Shown: positions 25,540 to 34,999, numbered from the stretch's first letter. The stretch is 64,000 nucleotides of DNA from Micromonospora sp. NBRC 110009 (GCF_030518795.1 NZ_CP130427.1:5642001-5706000); one strand, 5' to 3'. Notes: generated from the sequence alone by a model not told the origin. Numbers and translations: made by a program.

Positions 25540-26223
25540 TCACCGGCCGGGCCGTCCCCGTCGATCCTGCCGAGGTCGCGGTGGCCGGCCGGCCACCGGC
25601 GTGACGGGCCAGGCGTGACCGGACGCCTTGCGTAGGGCGTCGCCCGTGTCGGGCAGGCGCCCGGCACCGTGGGCCCGGGGCTGCTGGTGGTCGGTCAGCC
25701 GAAACCCGACGCCGCGCACCGCGACGATGGTGACTCCGGTGCCGAGCTCGTCGAGCTTGCGCCGCAGGCGCTTCACCAGGGACTGCACGTCCGCCTTGCG
25801 GTGCAGCCCTTCGTCGCGCCACACCGACCGGTGCAGCTCGGTGTAGCTCCAGACCCGTGCCGGCTCGGTGGTCAGGCAGACCAGCAGGTCGTGCTCGAGG
25901 CGGGTGAGCGGGACTTCGCGATCCCGACATCGGGCGGTGGACTTCGCCGAGTCGATCAGCAGCGTGTCGTCGGGTGGCGGCGTGGAGTCGGGCGGATGCG
26001 TGGCCTCGGACGGCGGCGTGGCGGAGACGTCGGCGGGCGGCCTCGGGGGCGCGATTAGCCTGCGCAACTCGTCCAGGTCGGCGACCACGAGCAGCGGCGC
26101 GACGCCGTCGAGCAGCTCAGCGAGACGAATCCGGTCCGCCGGCGACGGGGTCACCGCGATCAACAGCGGGAACGGGCCCTCGGTCGGGTCGGAGCCGCCG
26201 GTGTTCTCGTCGTCCTCGGCCAT
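25540..26223 (-). CDS. Winged-helix regulator with short degenerate receiver-like N terminus
   Basis: A 227-residue protein. Residues 15-60 (LLIAVTPSPADRIRLAELLD) look like the first part of a receiver domain but lack the phospho-acceptor half; a Pro/Thr-rich linker follows; about residues 95-178 form an OmpR-type winged helix (LTRLEHDLLVCLTTEPARVW, ADVQSLVKRLRRKLDELGTG, VRGVGFRLT). A basic, disordered tail ends the protein. It is divergent from the S8 protease gene and is related in layout and sequence to the regulator at 31019-31525 on the other side of that gene. Phosphorylation-independent regulation of the protease is a reasonable guess. Confidence 0.82.
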   Translation of the reverse strand: MAEDDENTGGSDPTEGPFPLLIAVTPSPADRIRLAELLDGVAPLLVVADLDELRRLIAPPRPPADVSATPPSEATHPPDSTPPPDDTLLIDSAKSTARCRDREVPLTRLEHDLLVCLTTEPARVWSYTELHRSVWRDEGLHRKADVQSLVKRLRRKLDELGTGVTIVAVRGVGFRLTDHQQPRAHGAGRLPDTGDALRKASGHAWPVTPVAGRPPRPRQDRRGRPGR

Positions 26224-26345
26224 CGCACCCCACCCCGACGGACCATGGGCAGAAATTGCCCGACCTGCGCCTCACCCTGACAGTAATTGGCAATCCCGCC
26301 GCCGGACGGCGAGCTGTTGGTGACAAGTTGCTCACGTAGAGTGCT

Positions 26346-26368
26346 TGATCGTTCTTTCCTCTCGATCA
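26346..26368. promoter_or_regulatory. Inverted repeat in regulator/protease intergenic region
   Basis: TGATCG (26346-26351) and CGATCA (26363-26368) are exact inverted repeats with 11 bases between, set in a locally AT-richer part of the 297-base divergent region. It is a candidate operator; six-base arms are short enough to arise by chance. Confidence 0.3.
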
Positions 26369-26520
26369 TAGTGTCCACTCAGGCAGCCGGCGTGACCCGC
26401 ACGGCTCCTGGGGGGCTGGGGGGTTCGGTCAATCCGATGTAGGTCCAACGGGAGATGGATCTCTCGTGCCCTTCGCCATGACTCGAATACTCGCGGGTCG
26501 TTCTGGAGGAGGCAGCACCG

Positions 26521-29500
26521 ATGCTGAGACGTCCACACAGGAGACGCCTGGCCAGCAGGCTGGCCAGCGCGGGTACGGCGATCGCCCTCGTGGCGGCAGG
26601 CCTGGCCCTCACCGGTAACGGTGCACAGGCTGCGCAGTCCGGCCCATCGACGTCGGACAAGATCCGCCCGGAGCTCACGAGGCAGCTCGAGGGCAAGAGC
26701 GAGGGCGACTTCTGGATCCACTTCAAGGATCGGGCCGACCTGAGCAAGGCCAGCGCGATCAAGGACTGGGCCCAGCGGGGCACCGCCGTCGCCGACGCGC
26801 TGAAGAAGACCGCCGCCGACAGCCAGGCCAAGATCCGCGGAGAACTCGACAGCTCCGGCACGAAATACCAGACCTTCTGGGCGACCAACGCCATCAAGGT
26901 CAGCAGCGGATCCCTGACGATGGCCCAGAACTTCGCCGCCCACGCCGAGGTCGACGGCTTGTACGCCCCGACGGAATACAAGGTGCCCGAGGTCACCAAG
27001 GGCACCGACGGGAAGACGCCGAACGCCCTCGAGTGGGGCATCGCGAACATCAACGCTGACGACGTGTGGTCCCAGTACGGCGTCAAGGGCGCGGGCATCA
27101 CGGTGGCGAACATCGACACCGGCGTCCAGTTCGACCACCCGGCGCTGGTCAACTCCTACCGCGGCAACAACGGCGACGGCACCTTCGACCACAACTACAA
27201 CTGGTTCAACGCCGCCGGAACCTGCGCCGCCGCGCCCTGTGACAACAACGGCCACGGTACGCACACGATGGGCACCATGGCCGGCTCCGACGGCGCGAAC
27301 CAGATCGGCGTCGCCCCCGACGTCAAGTGGATCGCCGCGAACGGCTGCTGCCCCAGTGACGCCGCGCTGATCTCCTCCGGTCAGTGGATGCTCCAGCCCA
27401 CGGACCTCAACGGCCAGAACCCGGATGCGAGCAAGCGGCCCAACATCATCAACAACTCGTGGGGGACCACGCTGCCCTCCAACGATCCGTTCATGGAGGA
27501 CGTGACCAACGCGTGGACCGCGTCGGGCATTTTCGGCTCCTGGTCCAACGGCAACAACGGCCCGGCGTGCCAGACCAGCGGCTCACCGGGCAGCCGGACC
27601 AGCAACTACTCGGTCGGCGCGTACGACATCAACAACAACATCGCCAGCTTCTCCTCCCGCGGTTCCGGGCAGGACGGCCAGATCAAGCCCAACATCTCCG
27701 CACCGGGCGTGAACGTCCGGTCGAGCGTTCCGGGCAGCGGCTACGCCAGCTTCAACGGCACGTCCATGGCCTCACCGCACCTCGCGGGCACGGTCGCGCT
27801 GCTGTGGTCGGCGGCGCCGGCGCTGGTCGGTGACGTCAACGCGACCCGGGCACTGCTGGACAACACGGCGATCGACAAGGAAGACCTCCAGTGCGGTGGC
27901 ACCGCGGACGACAACAACGTCTACGGTGAGGGCCGGCTGGACGCGCTCGCGCTGCTCAATGCCGCCCCGATCGGCGACACCGGCACCCTGGCCGGCACGA
28001 TCACCGACGCGACCACCGGCGCCCCGATCGGCGGTGCCACGGTGGCGCTGACCGGCGCGGCGACTCGCCAGCTGACCACCGGGAGCGACGGCAAGTACTC
28101 GTCGCTGCTGCCGGTCGGCGCCTACCAGGTCGCCGTGTCGGCCTTCGGCTACGCAGCCAGGACGGTGCCCGCAACCGTCACCAAGGACACGACCACGACG
28201 ACCAACGTCGCGCTGACGGCGGTGCCGAGCGTCACCGTCAGCGGGTCGGTCACCGACGGCTCCGGACACGGCTGGCCGCTCTACGCCAGGGTGAGCGTCG
28301 AGGGACCGTCGGGCGTGTCCGACTACACCACGCCCGCCAACGGTCAGTACAGCTTCAAGCTCCCCACCGGGGCGACGTACAGCGTGAAGGTCGAGCCGCA
28401 GTACCCGGGCTACCAGACGGTGACCAAGGAGGTCGTGGTCGGCTCGAGCAACGTCACCCACGACGTCGCCGTGCCGGTGGCCGACAACGGCTGCACGACG
28501 GCGCCCGGATACCGGTACGGCTCGGACGGCGTGTACGAGACCTTCGACGGCGGCACCGTGCCGGCCGGCTGGTCCGTGGTGGACCACCTCGGAACCGGTC
28601 AGGTCTGGGAGTTCACCGACACCGGTAATCGCGGGAACCTCACCGGCGGCACCGGCAGGTTCGCGGTCATCGACAGCGACAACTACGGCAGCGGTGGGCG
28701 GCAGGACACCTCGCTCGTCAGCCCGGTCGTCGACCTGACCGACGTCGCGGCGCCGGTGATCCGGTTCAACCAGGACTACAACTGGCTGGGCTCCGACCGC
28801 GCGGATGTCGACCTCAGCCTTGACGGCGGCACCACCTGGACCAACGTGCTCCGGCAGGCGGCGGACGTCCGCGGGCCGCGGGTGACCGAGGTCCCGATCC
28901 CGCAGGCCGCGGGCAAGGCAGAGGCCCGGGTCCGATTCCACTACTACGACGCCCAGTGGGAATGGTGGTGGCAGGTCGACAACGTGCTGATCGGCAGCCA
29001 GGTCAGCTGCCAGCCGATCGACGGTGGCCTGGTCCTCGGTCACGTACGTGACAAGAACGACGACAGCTACCTCAACGGTGCCACCGTCACCAGCGACGAC
29101 CGGCCGGCCGAGAAGGCCACCAGCGCCGCGACTCCGGACGACACCGACCTGCCGGACGGCTTCTTCTGGATGTTCTCGTCGCTGACCGGGACGCACACGT
29201 TCACCGCGACGGCCGGCAACTACCTCAGCCAGAGCAAGGACCTCGACGTCCAGAAGGACGCGGCGACGGCCGCGACCTTCCAACTCGCCGCCGGCCGGCT
29301 GTCGATCCAGCCCACCGAGGTGAGCGGCACCGTGCAGATGCCCAGCGGCAAGGTGAGCAAGACGTTCACCGTGACCAACACCGGCGGCGCCCCGGTCGAC
29401 GTCCAGTTCGGTGAGCGGGACGGCGGCTTCGAGCTGCTGCGGGCCGACGGGTCCCGGATGGGCACGCAGGAGGTGCTCGCCTCCAGCGGCGCACCGGAGC

Positions 29501-30918
29501 AGCGGCTCAACGTGCCGACGTCGTTCGCCGCGCAGGCGACCGGCAAGGCGGCCACGGCAAGCACCGCCGCGGTCGGCCCGCAGGCCGAGCCCTGGACGGA
29601 CATCGCGGACTACCCGGCGACCGTCATGGACAACCGGGTGGTGAACCTCGACGGCAAGGTGTACTCGATCGCCGGCGGCAACGGATCGGCGTCCTCGGCG
29701 AAGAACTACGTCTACGACCCGATCGCCCAGAGCTGGGCGCCGATCGCCGACCTCCCGGGTGCGCGTAACGCCATGACGGTGGGCGTCGCCGATGGGAAGA
29801 TCATCGCGACCGGCGGCTGGGGCGCCTCCGGCCCCGACGCCACCACCTGGTCGTACGACCCGGCGGCCAACACCTGGACCAGGAAGGCCGACAACCCGGC
29901 GCCGCGCTCCGCGGCCGGACAGGCGGTCGTCGACGGCAAGCTCTACGCCGTCGGCGGTTGCACTACCTCGGCCTGTACTCCGACGTCGAACTCCGTCGTC
30001 CGGTACGACCCGGGCAGCGACACCTGGGAGACGTTGGCCAACTACCCGAAGTCGGTGGCCTTCGCCTCCTGCGGCGGGATCGACGGCATCGTCTACTGCG
30101 TCGGTGGCAACGACGGGTCCGCGGCGCAGAAGGCCGGCTACGCCTTCGACCCGGGCGCCGATGCCTGGACCGCCATCGCCGACGCCCCGGTCGACAGCTG
30201 GGCCAGCTCGTTCGCCGTCGCGAACGGCAAGCTCCTGGTCGTCGGCGGTGTGCAGGGCGGAGCCGTCACCAACGCCGGCTTCGCCTACGACCCGGCCACC
30301 AGCTCGTGGTCGAACCTGCCGAACGCCAACACCGCGCGGTACCGCGGTGGCGCGGCGTGCGGCTTCTACAAGGTCGGTGGCTCGTCCGGCGGCTTCACCG
30401 CCACGCCGGACAGTGAGGCGCTGCCCGGGCTCGAGGAATGTGCCGAGGGTCCGGCGGACGTCAGCTGGATGACGATCGACAAGACGGCCGCCACGCTGGC
30501 GCCGGGTGAGAAGGTCACGGTCACCGTCGGGATGACGGCGAACGTCGACCAGCCCGGTACGTACTCCGGCTCGATCACGATCAAGGAGAACACGCCGTAC
30601 ACGGTGCAGCCCGTGGCGGTGACGATGATCGCGCAACCCCCGAAGAGCTGGGGCAAGTTGATGGGTACGGTCACCGGGACGAGTTGCCAGGGTGCGACCG
30701 CACCGCTGCCCGGTGCGACGGTCCAGCTCTCCTCGAAGGCGCTGACGTGGACATTCGCCACCGACGCTCAGGGCAGGTACGCCTACTGGCTGGACCGCAA
30801 ACATAACCCGCTGACCATCGTCGTCGCCAAGGACGGCTGGCAGCCCCAGACCCGTCAGACGTCGATCACCATCGCCCCGAAGGTGGAGGACTTCAACCTG
30901 TCTCCAGTCCGCTGTTGA
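26521..30918 (+). CDS. Secreted S8 (subtilisin-like) serine protease with Kelch repeats
   Basis: A 1465-residue exported protein. Residues 1-39 form a signal peptide (RRRLASRLASAGTAIALVAA ... AQAAQ). An inhibitor-like prodomain follows to about 165. The peptidase S8 domain has Asp199 in IDTGVQFDHP, His245 in NGHGTHTMGT and Ser415 in NGTSMASPHLAG. Next are two carboxypeptidase-regulatory-like beta sandwiches (about 490-655), a jelly-roll-like segment (ETFDGGTVPAGWSVVDH, to about 835), another sandwich, and Kelch repeats around 1023-1300 (VDGKLYAVGGCTT, WTAIADAPVDSW). A last carboxypeptidase-like domain ends the protein (FNLSPVRC). No cell-wall anchor is seen. ATG 26521 has GGAGGAGG upstream. 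Extracellular protein degradation is expected; the substrate is unknown. Confidence 0.94.
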   Translation: MLRRPHRRRLASRLASAGTAIALVAAGLALTGNGAQAAQSGPSTSDKIRPELTRQLEGKSEGDFWIHFKDRADLSKASAIKDWAQRGTAVADALKKTAADSQAKIRGELDSSGTKYQTFWATNAIKVSSGSLTMAQNFAAHAEVDGLYAPTEYKVPEVTKGTDGKTPNALEWGIANINADDVWSQYGVKGAGITVANIDTGVQFDHPALVNSYRGNNGDGTFDHNYNWFNAAGTCAAAPCDNNGHGTHTMGTMAGSDGANQIGVAPDVKWIAANGCCPSDAALISSGQWMLQPTDLNGQNPDASKRPNIINNSWGTTLPSNDPFMEDVTNAWTASGIFGSWSNGNNGPACQTSGSPGSRTSNYSVGAYDINNNIASFSSRGSGQDGQIKPNISAPGVNVRSSVPGSGYASFNGTSMASPHLAGTVALLWSAAPALVGDVNATRALLDNTAIDKEDLQCGGTADDNNVYGEGRLDALALLNAAPIGDTGTLAGTITDATTGAPIGGATVALTGAATRQLTTGSDGKYSSLLPVGAYQVAVSAFGYAARTVPATVTKDTTTTTNVALTAVPSVTVSGSVTDGSGHGWPLYARVSVEGPSGVSDYTTPANGQYSFKLPTGATYSVKVEPQYPGYQTVTKEVVVGSSNVTHDVAVPVADNGCTTAPGYRYGSDGVYETFDGGTVPAGWSVVDHLGTGQVWEFTDTGNRGNLTGGTGRFAVIDSDNYGSGGRQDTSLVSPVVDLTDVAAPVIRFNQDYNWLGSDRADVDLSLDGGTTWTNVLRQAADVRGPRVTEVPIPQAAGKAEARVRFHYYDAQWEWWWQVDNVLIGSQVSCQPIDGGLVLGHVRDKNDDSYLNGATVTSDDRPAEKATSAATPDDTDLPDGFFWMFSSLTGTHTFTATAGNYLSQSKDLDVQKDAATAATFQLAAGRLSIQPTEVSGTVQMPSGKVSKTFTVTNTGGAPVDVQFGERDGGFELLRADGSRMGTQEVLASSGAPEQRLNVPTSFAAQATGKAATASTAAVGPQAEPWTDIADYPATVMDNRVVNLDGKVYSIAGGNGSASSAKNYVYDPIAQSWAPIADLPGARNAMTVGVADGKIIATGGWGASGPDATTWSYDPAANTWTRKADNPAPRSAAGQAVVDGKLYAVGGCTTSACTPTSNSVVRYDPGSDTWETLANYPKSVAFASCGGIDGIVYCVGGNDGSAAQKAGYAFDPGADAWTAIADAPVDSWASSFAVANGKLLVVGGVQGGAVTNAGFAYDPATSSWSNLPNANTARYRGGAACGFYKVGGSSGGFTATPDSEALPGLEECAEGPADVSWMTIDKTAATLAPGEKVTVTVGMTANVDQPGTYSGSITIKENTPYTVQPVAVTMIAQPPKSWGKLMGTVTGTSCQGATAPLPGATVQLSSKALTWTFATDAQGRYAYWLDRKHNPLTIVVAKDGWQPQTRQTSITIAPKVEDFNLSPVRC

Positions 30919-30941
30919 CAACTGACCGCTAGCTGACAGCT

Positions 30942-30974
30942 CCGGCCCGCCTGGTTTCCGACCAGGCGGGCCGG
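30942..30974. terminator. Strong hairpin between convergent genes
   Basis: CCGGCCCGCCTGGT (30942-30955), loop TTCCG, and ACCAGGCGGGCCGG (30961-30974) form a perfect 14-bp stem. It lies 23 bases after the protease stop and before the convergent regulator's stop, so it can serve both strands. Actinobacterial terminators often lack a T-run, as here. Confidence 0.8.
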
Positions 30975-31018
30975 CCTGTCTCCGGAGGTTGCCAGCCGTG
31001 GCGCGGGTGATGGGATGG

Positions 31019-31525
31019 TCAGGCCAAGGCGAGGCGGATGCCGACCCCGCGGACTGCGTGGATCGTCGCCGGGGCGTCCAGCCGGGCGAGCTTGCGTCGG
31101 ATTCGCCGCACCACCGAGTGCACGTCGGAGCCCCGGCCGAGGTGCTCGTTGCCCCAGACCTCGAGATGCAGCCGCTGGTAGGTCCAGACCTGTCCGGGCG
31201 TGGCGACCAGGCACAGCAGGAGGTCGTGCTCCAGCGGGGTCAAGCCGATCTCCCGGCCCTGCCAGCGGAGTACCCGTCGGTCGGAGTCGACGCTCAGGTC
31301 AGGCGGTGCCGCACCGGCCGCCGACACCTCTCCGTTGCGTGCTTCCCGGTCGAGTGGGGGCGCGGTTGCGGCGCCGGGCTTCCGGACCAGGTCGAGGAAC
31401 CGGCGTGCCTGTCGGGCGCTGGAGACGATCAGGAACGCCTCGGTCCCGCCGAGCAGTTGCGCGAGTTGCCGGCGTTCCGCCGCCGAGGAGGCGATGCCGA
31501 TGACCAAGGACGGGATCGCTGTCAT
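31019..31525 (-). CDS. Winged-helix regulator, paralogue of the one at 25540
   Basis: A 168-residue protein: a short receiver-like start (SLVIGIASSAAERRQLAQLL), a linker, then an OmpR-type winged helix (LTPLEHDLLLCLVATPGQVW, SDVHSVVRRIRRKLARLD, AVRGVGIRLALA). The LEHDLL-CL-x-PxxVW-Y and VRR(I/L)RRKL-VRGVG-RL pattern is shared with the 25540 protein. ATG 31525 has GAGAGG upstream; the frame stays open to 31636 but that part reads as leader. No phospho-acceptor domain is present, so control is likely by abundance or ligand. It converges on the protease gene across a terminator hairpin. Confidence 0.82.
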   Translation of the reverse strand: MTAIPSLVIGIASSAAERRQLAQLLGGTEAFLIVSSARQARRFLDLVRKPGAATAPPLDREARNGEVSAAGAAPPDLSVDSDRRVLRWQGREIGLTPLEHDLLLCLVATPGQVWTYQRLHLEVWGNEHLGRGSDVHSVVRRIRRKLARLDAPATIHAVRGVGIRLALA

Positions 31526-32029
31526 CTTCCGCCCCTCTCGGTTCGCCCCCGTTTTGGGCGGGCCCGCCCCTGCGGCGCCGATCAGTCGGTCTGCTGGCTT
31601 TCGCCGTTGTTCGGCAGCCTGGGCAAAACCTGCCACACCTGCGTGTTTGCCTGGCGGAAGCGCTTTCCTGCTGGGATCCTATATTTGGCTCCGGTCAATT
31701 GGTATAGCAGTTAACGTCAATGTAACGGGCGGCATCGCAGTTTTCTGGAGCACATTCTCCGCAGATACCGACCCTGCGGTCGAACCGGGCGCGACCACCG
31801 CCGACGAGACCGACGGCCGCCGCGCAGCCGCTCCCACCGTTCACCCCGATGAGTGGGGCCGTTGACCGGCCGTTCGCCCGGGGACCTCTCGACAAGGCAC
31901 CCGTCCGGACCGCTAATGGAGAACGCCTCTGCACGGTCTCACTGGTGGGAGGTGCCCCCTTCCACCGCCAGCCGGCACGCCCCTTCCGCCGGGGCGGCCG
32001 GGTGCGCCTGTCACCTGACGGAGTCCACC
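31526..32029. other. 504-base intergenic region with an AT-richer segment
   Basis: The space between the divergent regulator and EgtA-like gene holds an unusually AT-rich stretch for this genome at about 31675-31760 (GGATCCTATATTTGGC, TTGGTATAGCAGTTAACG), probably promoter DNA. The near-palindrome GTTAACGTCAATGTAAC lies in it. The frame of the downstream gene is open back to 31853 with an ATG at 31916, but the protein homology starts at 32030. I see no convincing RNA gene or riboswitch. Confidence 0.4.
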
Positions 32030-33271
32030 GTGGACGACACCGCTGTGCTCACGGAAGCCATCGCCGCGGCCTATGTCGGTGCCGCCGCCTTCCGGATCGG
32101 CCCGCCCGGACGCGTCGGGGTGGAACTGGAATACCTGGTGCGGGACCCCACGCACCCACTCGACCGGCCGTCGATCGCGCGCCTGCTCGCCGCCGTCGCC
32201 CACCTCGGCGACCCGCTGCCCGGCGGTGGACGGATCACGGTCGAACCGGGCGGCCAGGTCGAACTGGCCTCCTCGGTCGGAGCCACCATGCAGGACTGCA
32301 TCGACGCGACGGGGACCGACCTGGCGCTCCTGCGGGCCGCGTTTGCCGCAGCGGGTCTCCGGCTCGAGGGCACCGGCCTCGACACCAGCCGGACACCGCG
32401 GCTCGTTACCCGGCATCCCCGCTACGTCGCGCTCGCGGCCTACCACGACCGGGTCGGGCCGAAGGGACGCGCCATCATGTGCAATTCCGCCTCGGTCCAG
32501 GTGTGCCTCGACGCCGGCGACGACTCCGACGGTTGGACCGGCTACCGCCGCCGCTGGTGGCTCGCCGACGCTCTCGGCCCCGTGCTGCTGGCGGCATTCG
32601 CCAACTCCCCGCACCGCGGCCGGTCCGGTGCCCGCTGGGTGTCCCGACGACAGGCGCTGCGCTTCGGCACCGACGCGAGCCGGACCCGAACGCCCCGGCA
32701 CACCGCCGAGCCGCGAACCGCGTGGACGCGGTACGCCCTTGCCGCCCGCGTCGCCGTGATGGCGGAACCCGAGCCGCTGCCGTGGCTCGTTCCGACCGGC
32801 CTGACGATGCGGGACTGGCTGCGCGGGCACGGGCCACGCCCGGCCACCCTCGGCGACCTGGAGCGGCACCTCGGTACCCTCGTACCGCCGGTGCGACCCC
32901 GGGGATACCTGGAGTTCCGCATGATCGACCAACAGCCGGGTGATGGCTGGGTCGTGCCGGTAGCCGTGGTGAGCGCGCTGCTGGACGACCCGGTCGCCGC
33001 CGAGGCGGCCGCGGCGGCGACCGAGCACCTGCGGTCACCCGTACGGCGGCACGGCGACTGGCTGGCCGCGGCCCGGGACGGCCTGGCGGAGCCCACGCTC
33101 GCCCGCGCCGCGCTCGCCTGCTTCACCGCCGCCGCCGACGCCCTGGCCCGGCAGGGCGCGTCGGTCGAGGTCCGGCGCGCCGTCGCCGACTTCGCCGAGA
33201 CCTACGTCGCCCGCGGTCGATGCCCCGCCGACGACCCGCGGGCCGAGCAGTCCGCGCTGGCGCGGTCCTGA
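32030..33271 (+). CDS. egtA: Glutamate-cysteine ligase EgtA-like (GCS2 family)
   Basis: A 413-residue ATP-grasp-like ligase of the GCS2 type. GVELEYLVRDP matches the GVE-x-E metal/ATP motif, followed by ITVEPGGQVELASSVG and MCNSASVQVCLD, which match EgtA-type enzymes that make gamma-glutamylcysteine for ergothioneine. RGYLEFRMIDQQPGDGWVVP is the conserved C-terminal segment. GTG 32030 is chosen because GACGGAG lies upstream and the conserved part begins there. Other egt genes (egtB, C, D) are not in the window, so the pathway assignment depends on the rest of the genome; a role in supplying gamma-glutamylcysteine for something else is possible. Confidence 0.82.
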   Translation: MDDTAVLTEAIAAAYVGAAAFRIGPPGRVGVELEYLVRDPTHPLDRPSIARLLAAVAHLGDPLPGGGRITVEPGGQVELASSVGATMQDCIDATGTDLALLRAAFAAAGLRLEGTGLDTSRTPRLVTRHPRYVALAAYHDRVGPKGRAIMCNSASVQVCLDAGDDSDGWTGYRRRWWLADALGPVLLAAFANSPHRGRSGARWVSRRQALRFGTDASRTRTPRHTAEPRTAWTRYALAARVAVMAEPEPLPWLVPTGLTMRDWLRGHGPRPATLGDLERHLGTLVPPVRPRGYLEFRMIDQQPGDGWVVPVAVVSALLDDPVAAEAAAAATEHLRSPVRRHGDWLAAARDGLAEPTLARAALACFTAAADALARQGASVEVRRAVADFAETYVARGRCPADDPRAEQSALARS

Positions 33272-33380
33272 CCTCCCGGCCTGTCGCTGCGGCCAGCCCA
33301 GCGGCGGGATCGTCGGCTAGCCTGCATCCGGGGGCTGCCCGGCCTGCCGACGGGACGACGCACCCGAGGGGAGAATCACG

Positions 33381-33995
33381 ATGAGGAAGATCGTCGCAGG
33401 CCTGTTCATCTCGCTCGACGGCGTCGTCGAGGCACCGGACCAGTGGCACTTCCCTTACTACAACGACGAGATGGGCGCCGCCGTGGACGCCACGCTCGGC
33501 GCCGCCGACACCCTGCTGCTCGGTCGCCGGACCTACGACAGCTTCGCCGGGGCCTGGCCGGACCGCGAGGCGGCCGGCGGGGAGGACGCCCCGTTCGCGA
33601 AGAAGCTCGGGGACGCCCGCAAGATCGTGCTGTCCCACCGGCCGCTCCAGTTCACCTGGCGCAACTCCGAACAGCTGCCGGGCGAGTTCGTCGCGGCCGT
33701 GACGGCGCTGAAGGGCGAGCCCGGCGGCACCATCGGCATGAGCGGCTCGGTCTCCGTGGTCCGTCAGCTCCTGGCCGCAGGGCTGCTCGACGAGCTGCAC
33801 CTGCTGGTGCATCCGATCGCCGTCCGCAGCGGCATGCGGCTGTTCGAAGAAGGGGAGGAGGCGATCCCGCTCCGCCTCGTCTCGACGCAGACCTTCACCA
33901 CCGGCGTGCTCAACCTCGTCTACGCCCCAGCCCCGGCACCCGGCCAGGTCGGCTACGACGAGGTCAAGGGGCACCTGGCCCAGCCCACGCCGTAG
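33381..33995 (+). CDS. Dihydrofolate reductase family protein (RibD C-terminal type)
   Basis: A 204-residue protein with the RibD C-terminal/DHFR-like fold: KIVAGLFISLDGVVEAPDQW at the start, LLLGRRTYDSFAGAWPD, and GGTIGMSGSVSVVRQLLAAG (the NADPH-binding glycine turn), then LVHPIAVRSGMRLFEE. Such stand-alone proteins are NAD(P)H-dependent reductases of unknown substrate and are not essential folate enzymes. ATG 33381 is preceded by GAGGGGAG. No operon partner is evident; the lipid kinase starts 74 bases later. Confidence 0.88.
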   Translation: MRKIVAGLFISLDGVVEAPDQWHFPYYNDEMGAAVDATLGAADTLLLGRRTYDSFAGAWPDREAAGGEDAPFAKKLGDARKIVLSHRPLQFTWRNSEQLPGEFVAAVTALKGEPGGTIGMSGSVSVVRQLLAAGLLDELHLLVHPIAVRSGMRLFEEGEEAIPLRLVSTQTFTTGVLNLVYAPAPAPGQVGYDEVKGHLAQPTP

Positions 33996-34055
33996 CCGGC
34001 CGACCGGCGCGCACCGGACCGGCCCGACTGCGCGAGAAGCCTCGCCGCGGGCGGT

Positions 34056-34061
34056 TAGGGT
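34056..34061 (+). promoter_or_regulatory. -10 element of lipid kinase gene
   Basis: TAGGGT lies 8 bases before ATG 34070 and there is no Shine-Dalgarno sequence, so transcription probably begins at or near the start codon. Confidence 0.4.
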
Positions 34062-34069
34062 CGGAAACC

Positions 34070-34999
34070 ATGCGGACCAAGCAGGAGCTGAGCGAGGCCG
34101 TCCGGCGGGACCGGCGGGCCGCGCTGGTCGTCAACGCCCACTCCCGCCGCGGCCGCCGGCTCTACCGGACCGTCCACTCCCGCCTGGTCGCGGCCGGCTT
34201 CACCCTGCTCGGCGCGTACCCGGTGGACCGGCCCGGCGAACTCGACCGGGTGCTGGCCGAGGCGGCCGACCTCGGGCCGGACCTGCTGGTCGTCGGCGGC
34301 GGCGACGGCACCATCGGCACCGCGGCGCGCCTGCTCGCCCACCGGGACATCGCGCTGGGCCTGCTGCCGCTGGGGACCACCAACAACTTCGCCCGCTCCG
34401 TCAACGTCCCGCTCGACCTCGACGCGGCGGTCGAGGTGCTCACCGCCGGCAAGGTGATCGACGTCGACCTCGGCCTGGTCGGCGACATGCGCTTCACCAA
34501 CCACGTCGGCATCGGCTTCTCCGCCGACATCATGCGCAAGGCGCCGCGCCGGCTGAAGCGGGTCACCGGCCGGCTCGCGTACCCGATGACCGCGCTCGGG
34601 CTGCTCGCCCGGCACCGGCCGCTGCGGGTCACCGTCCGCGCGCAGGCGCGCGAGCACGAGTTCGTCACCCACCAGGTGTACGTGGCCAACGGCGGCTTCC
34701 ACGCCGGCCGGCCGATCACCGCGGACGCGAACGCCGACGACCGGCTGCTGGTCGCGTACCCGGTCGGCGGCCCGACCCGGCGCGGGCTGCTGCGCGCGAC
34801 GGCGGGCAACGCGGCGGCCGGGCACCGCCGCACCCTGCGCGACGAGCCGTTCCTCGCGGTGCACCAGGTCTGGGTGGAGACCGACCGGCCGGCCCTGATC
34901 GAGGTCGACGGCGAACCGTACGGGGAGACGCCGGTGCGCATCGGACTGGACCCGAACGCGCTGCGGGTGATGGCGCCCGCCGACAGCCCGGACCGGTGA
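34070..34999 (+). CDS. Diacylglycerol/sphingosine kinase family lipid kinase
   Basis: A 309-residue soluble kinase of the DagK/YegS family. The nucleotide-binding motif VVGGGDGTIGTAARLL and the conserved LGTTNNFARSVNVPLD are present, with IEVDGEPYGETPV in the C-terminal beta domain. The family phosphorylates diacylglycerol or related lipids with ATP. ATG 34070 is the first codon of the conserved region; the same frame runs back into the preceding gene without meaning. It converges with the LAL regulator (10 bases between stops). Confidence 0.9.
   Translation: MRTKQELSEAVRRDRRAALVVNAHSRRGRRLYRTVHSRLVAAGFTLLGAYPVDRPGELDRVLAEAADLGPDLLVVGGGDGTIGTAARLLAHRDIALGLLPLGTTNNFARSVNVPLDLDAAVEVLTAGKVIDVDLGLVGDMRFTNHVGIGFSADIMRKAPRRLKRVTGRLAYPMTALGLLARHRPLRVTVRAQAREHEFVTHQVYVANGGFHAGRPITADANADDRLLVAYPVGGPTRRGLLRATAGNAAAGHRRTLRDEPFLAVHQVWVETDRPALIEVDGEPYGETPVRIGLDPNALRVMAPADSPDR

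Noticed and set aside
27772..30921. Long open frame on the minus strand (about 1049 codons) antisense to the S8 protease
   Set aside because: High-GC third-position bias leaves antisense frames open; its translation is low-complexity Arg/Gly/Val and shows no domain, while the plus strand encodes a clear protease.
31853..32029. 59-residue N-terminal extension of the EgtA-like protein, or a riboswitch in this leader
   Set aside because: The extension is atypical for the family and GTG 32030 has its own ribosome binding site. A short imperfect stem (TCTCAC/GTGGGA) is present but matches no riboswitch I know.
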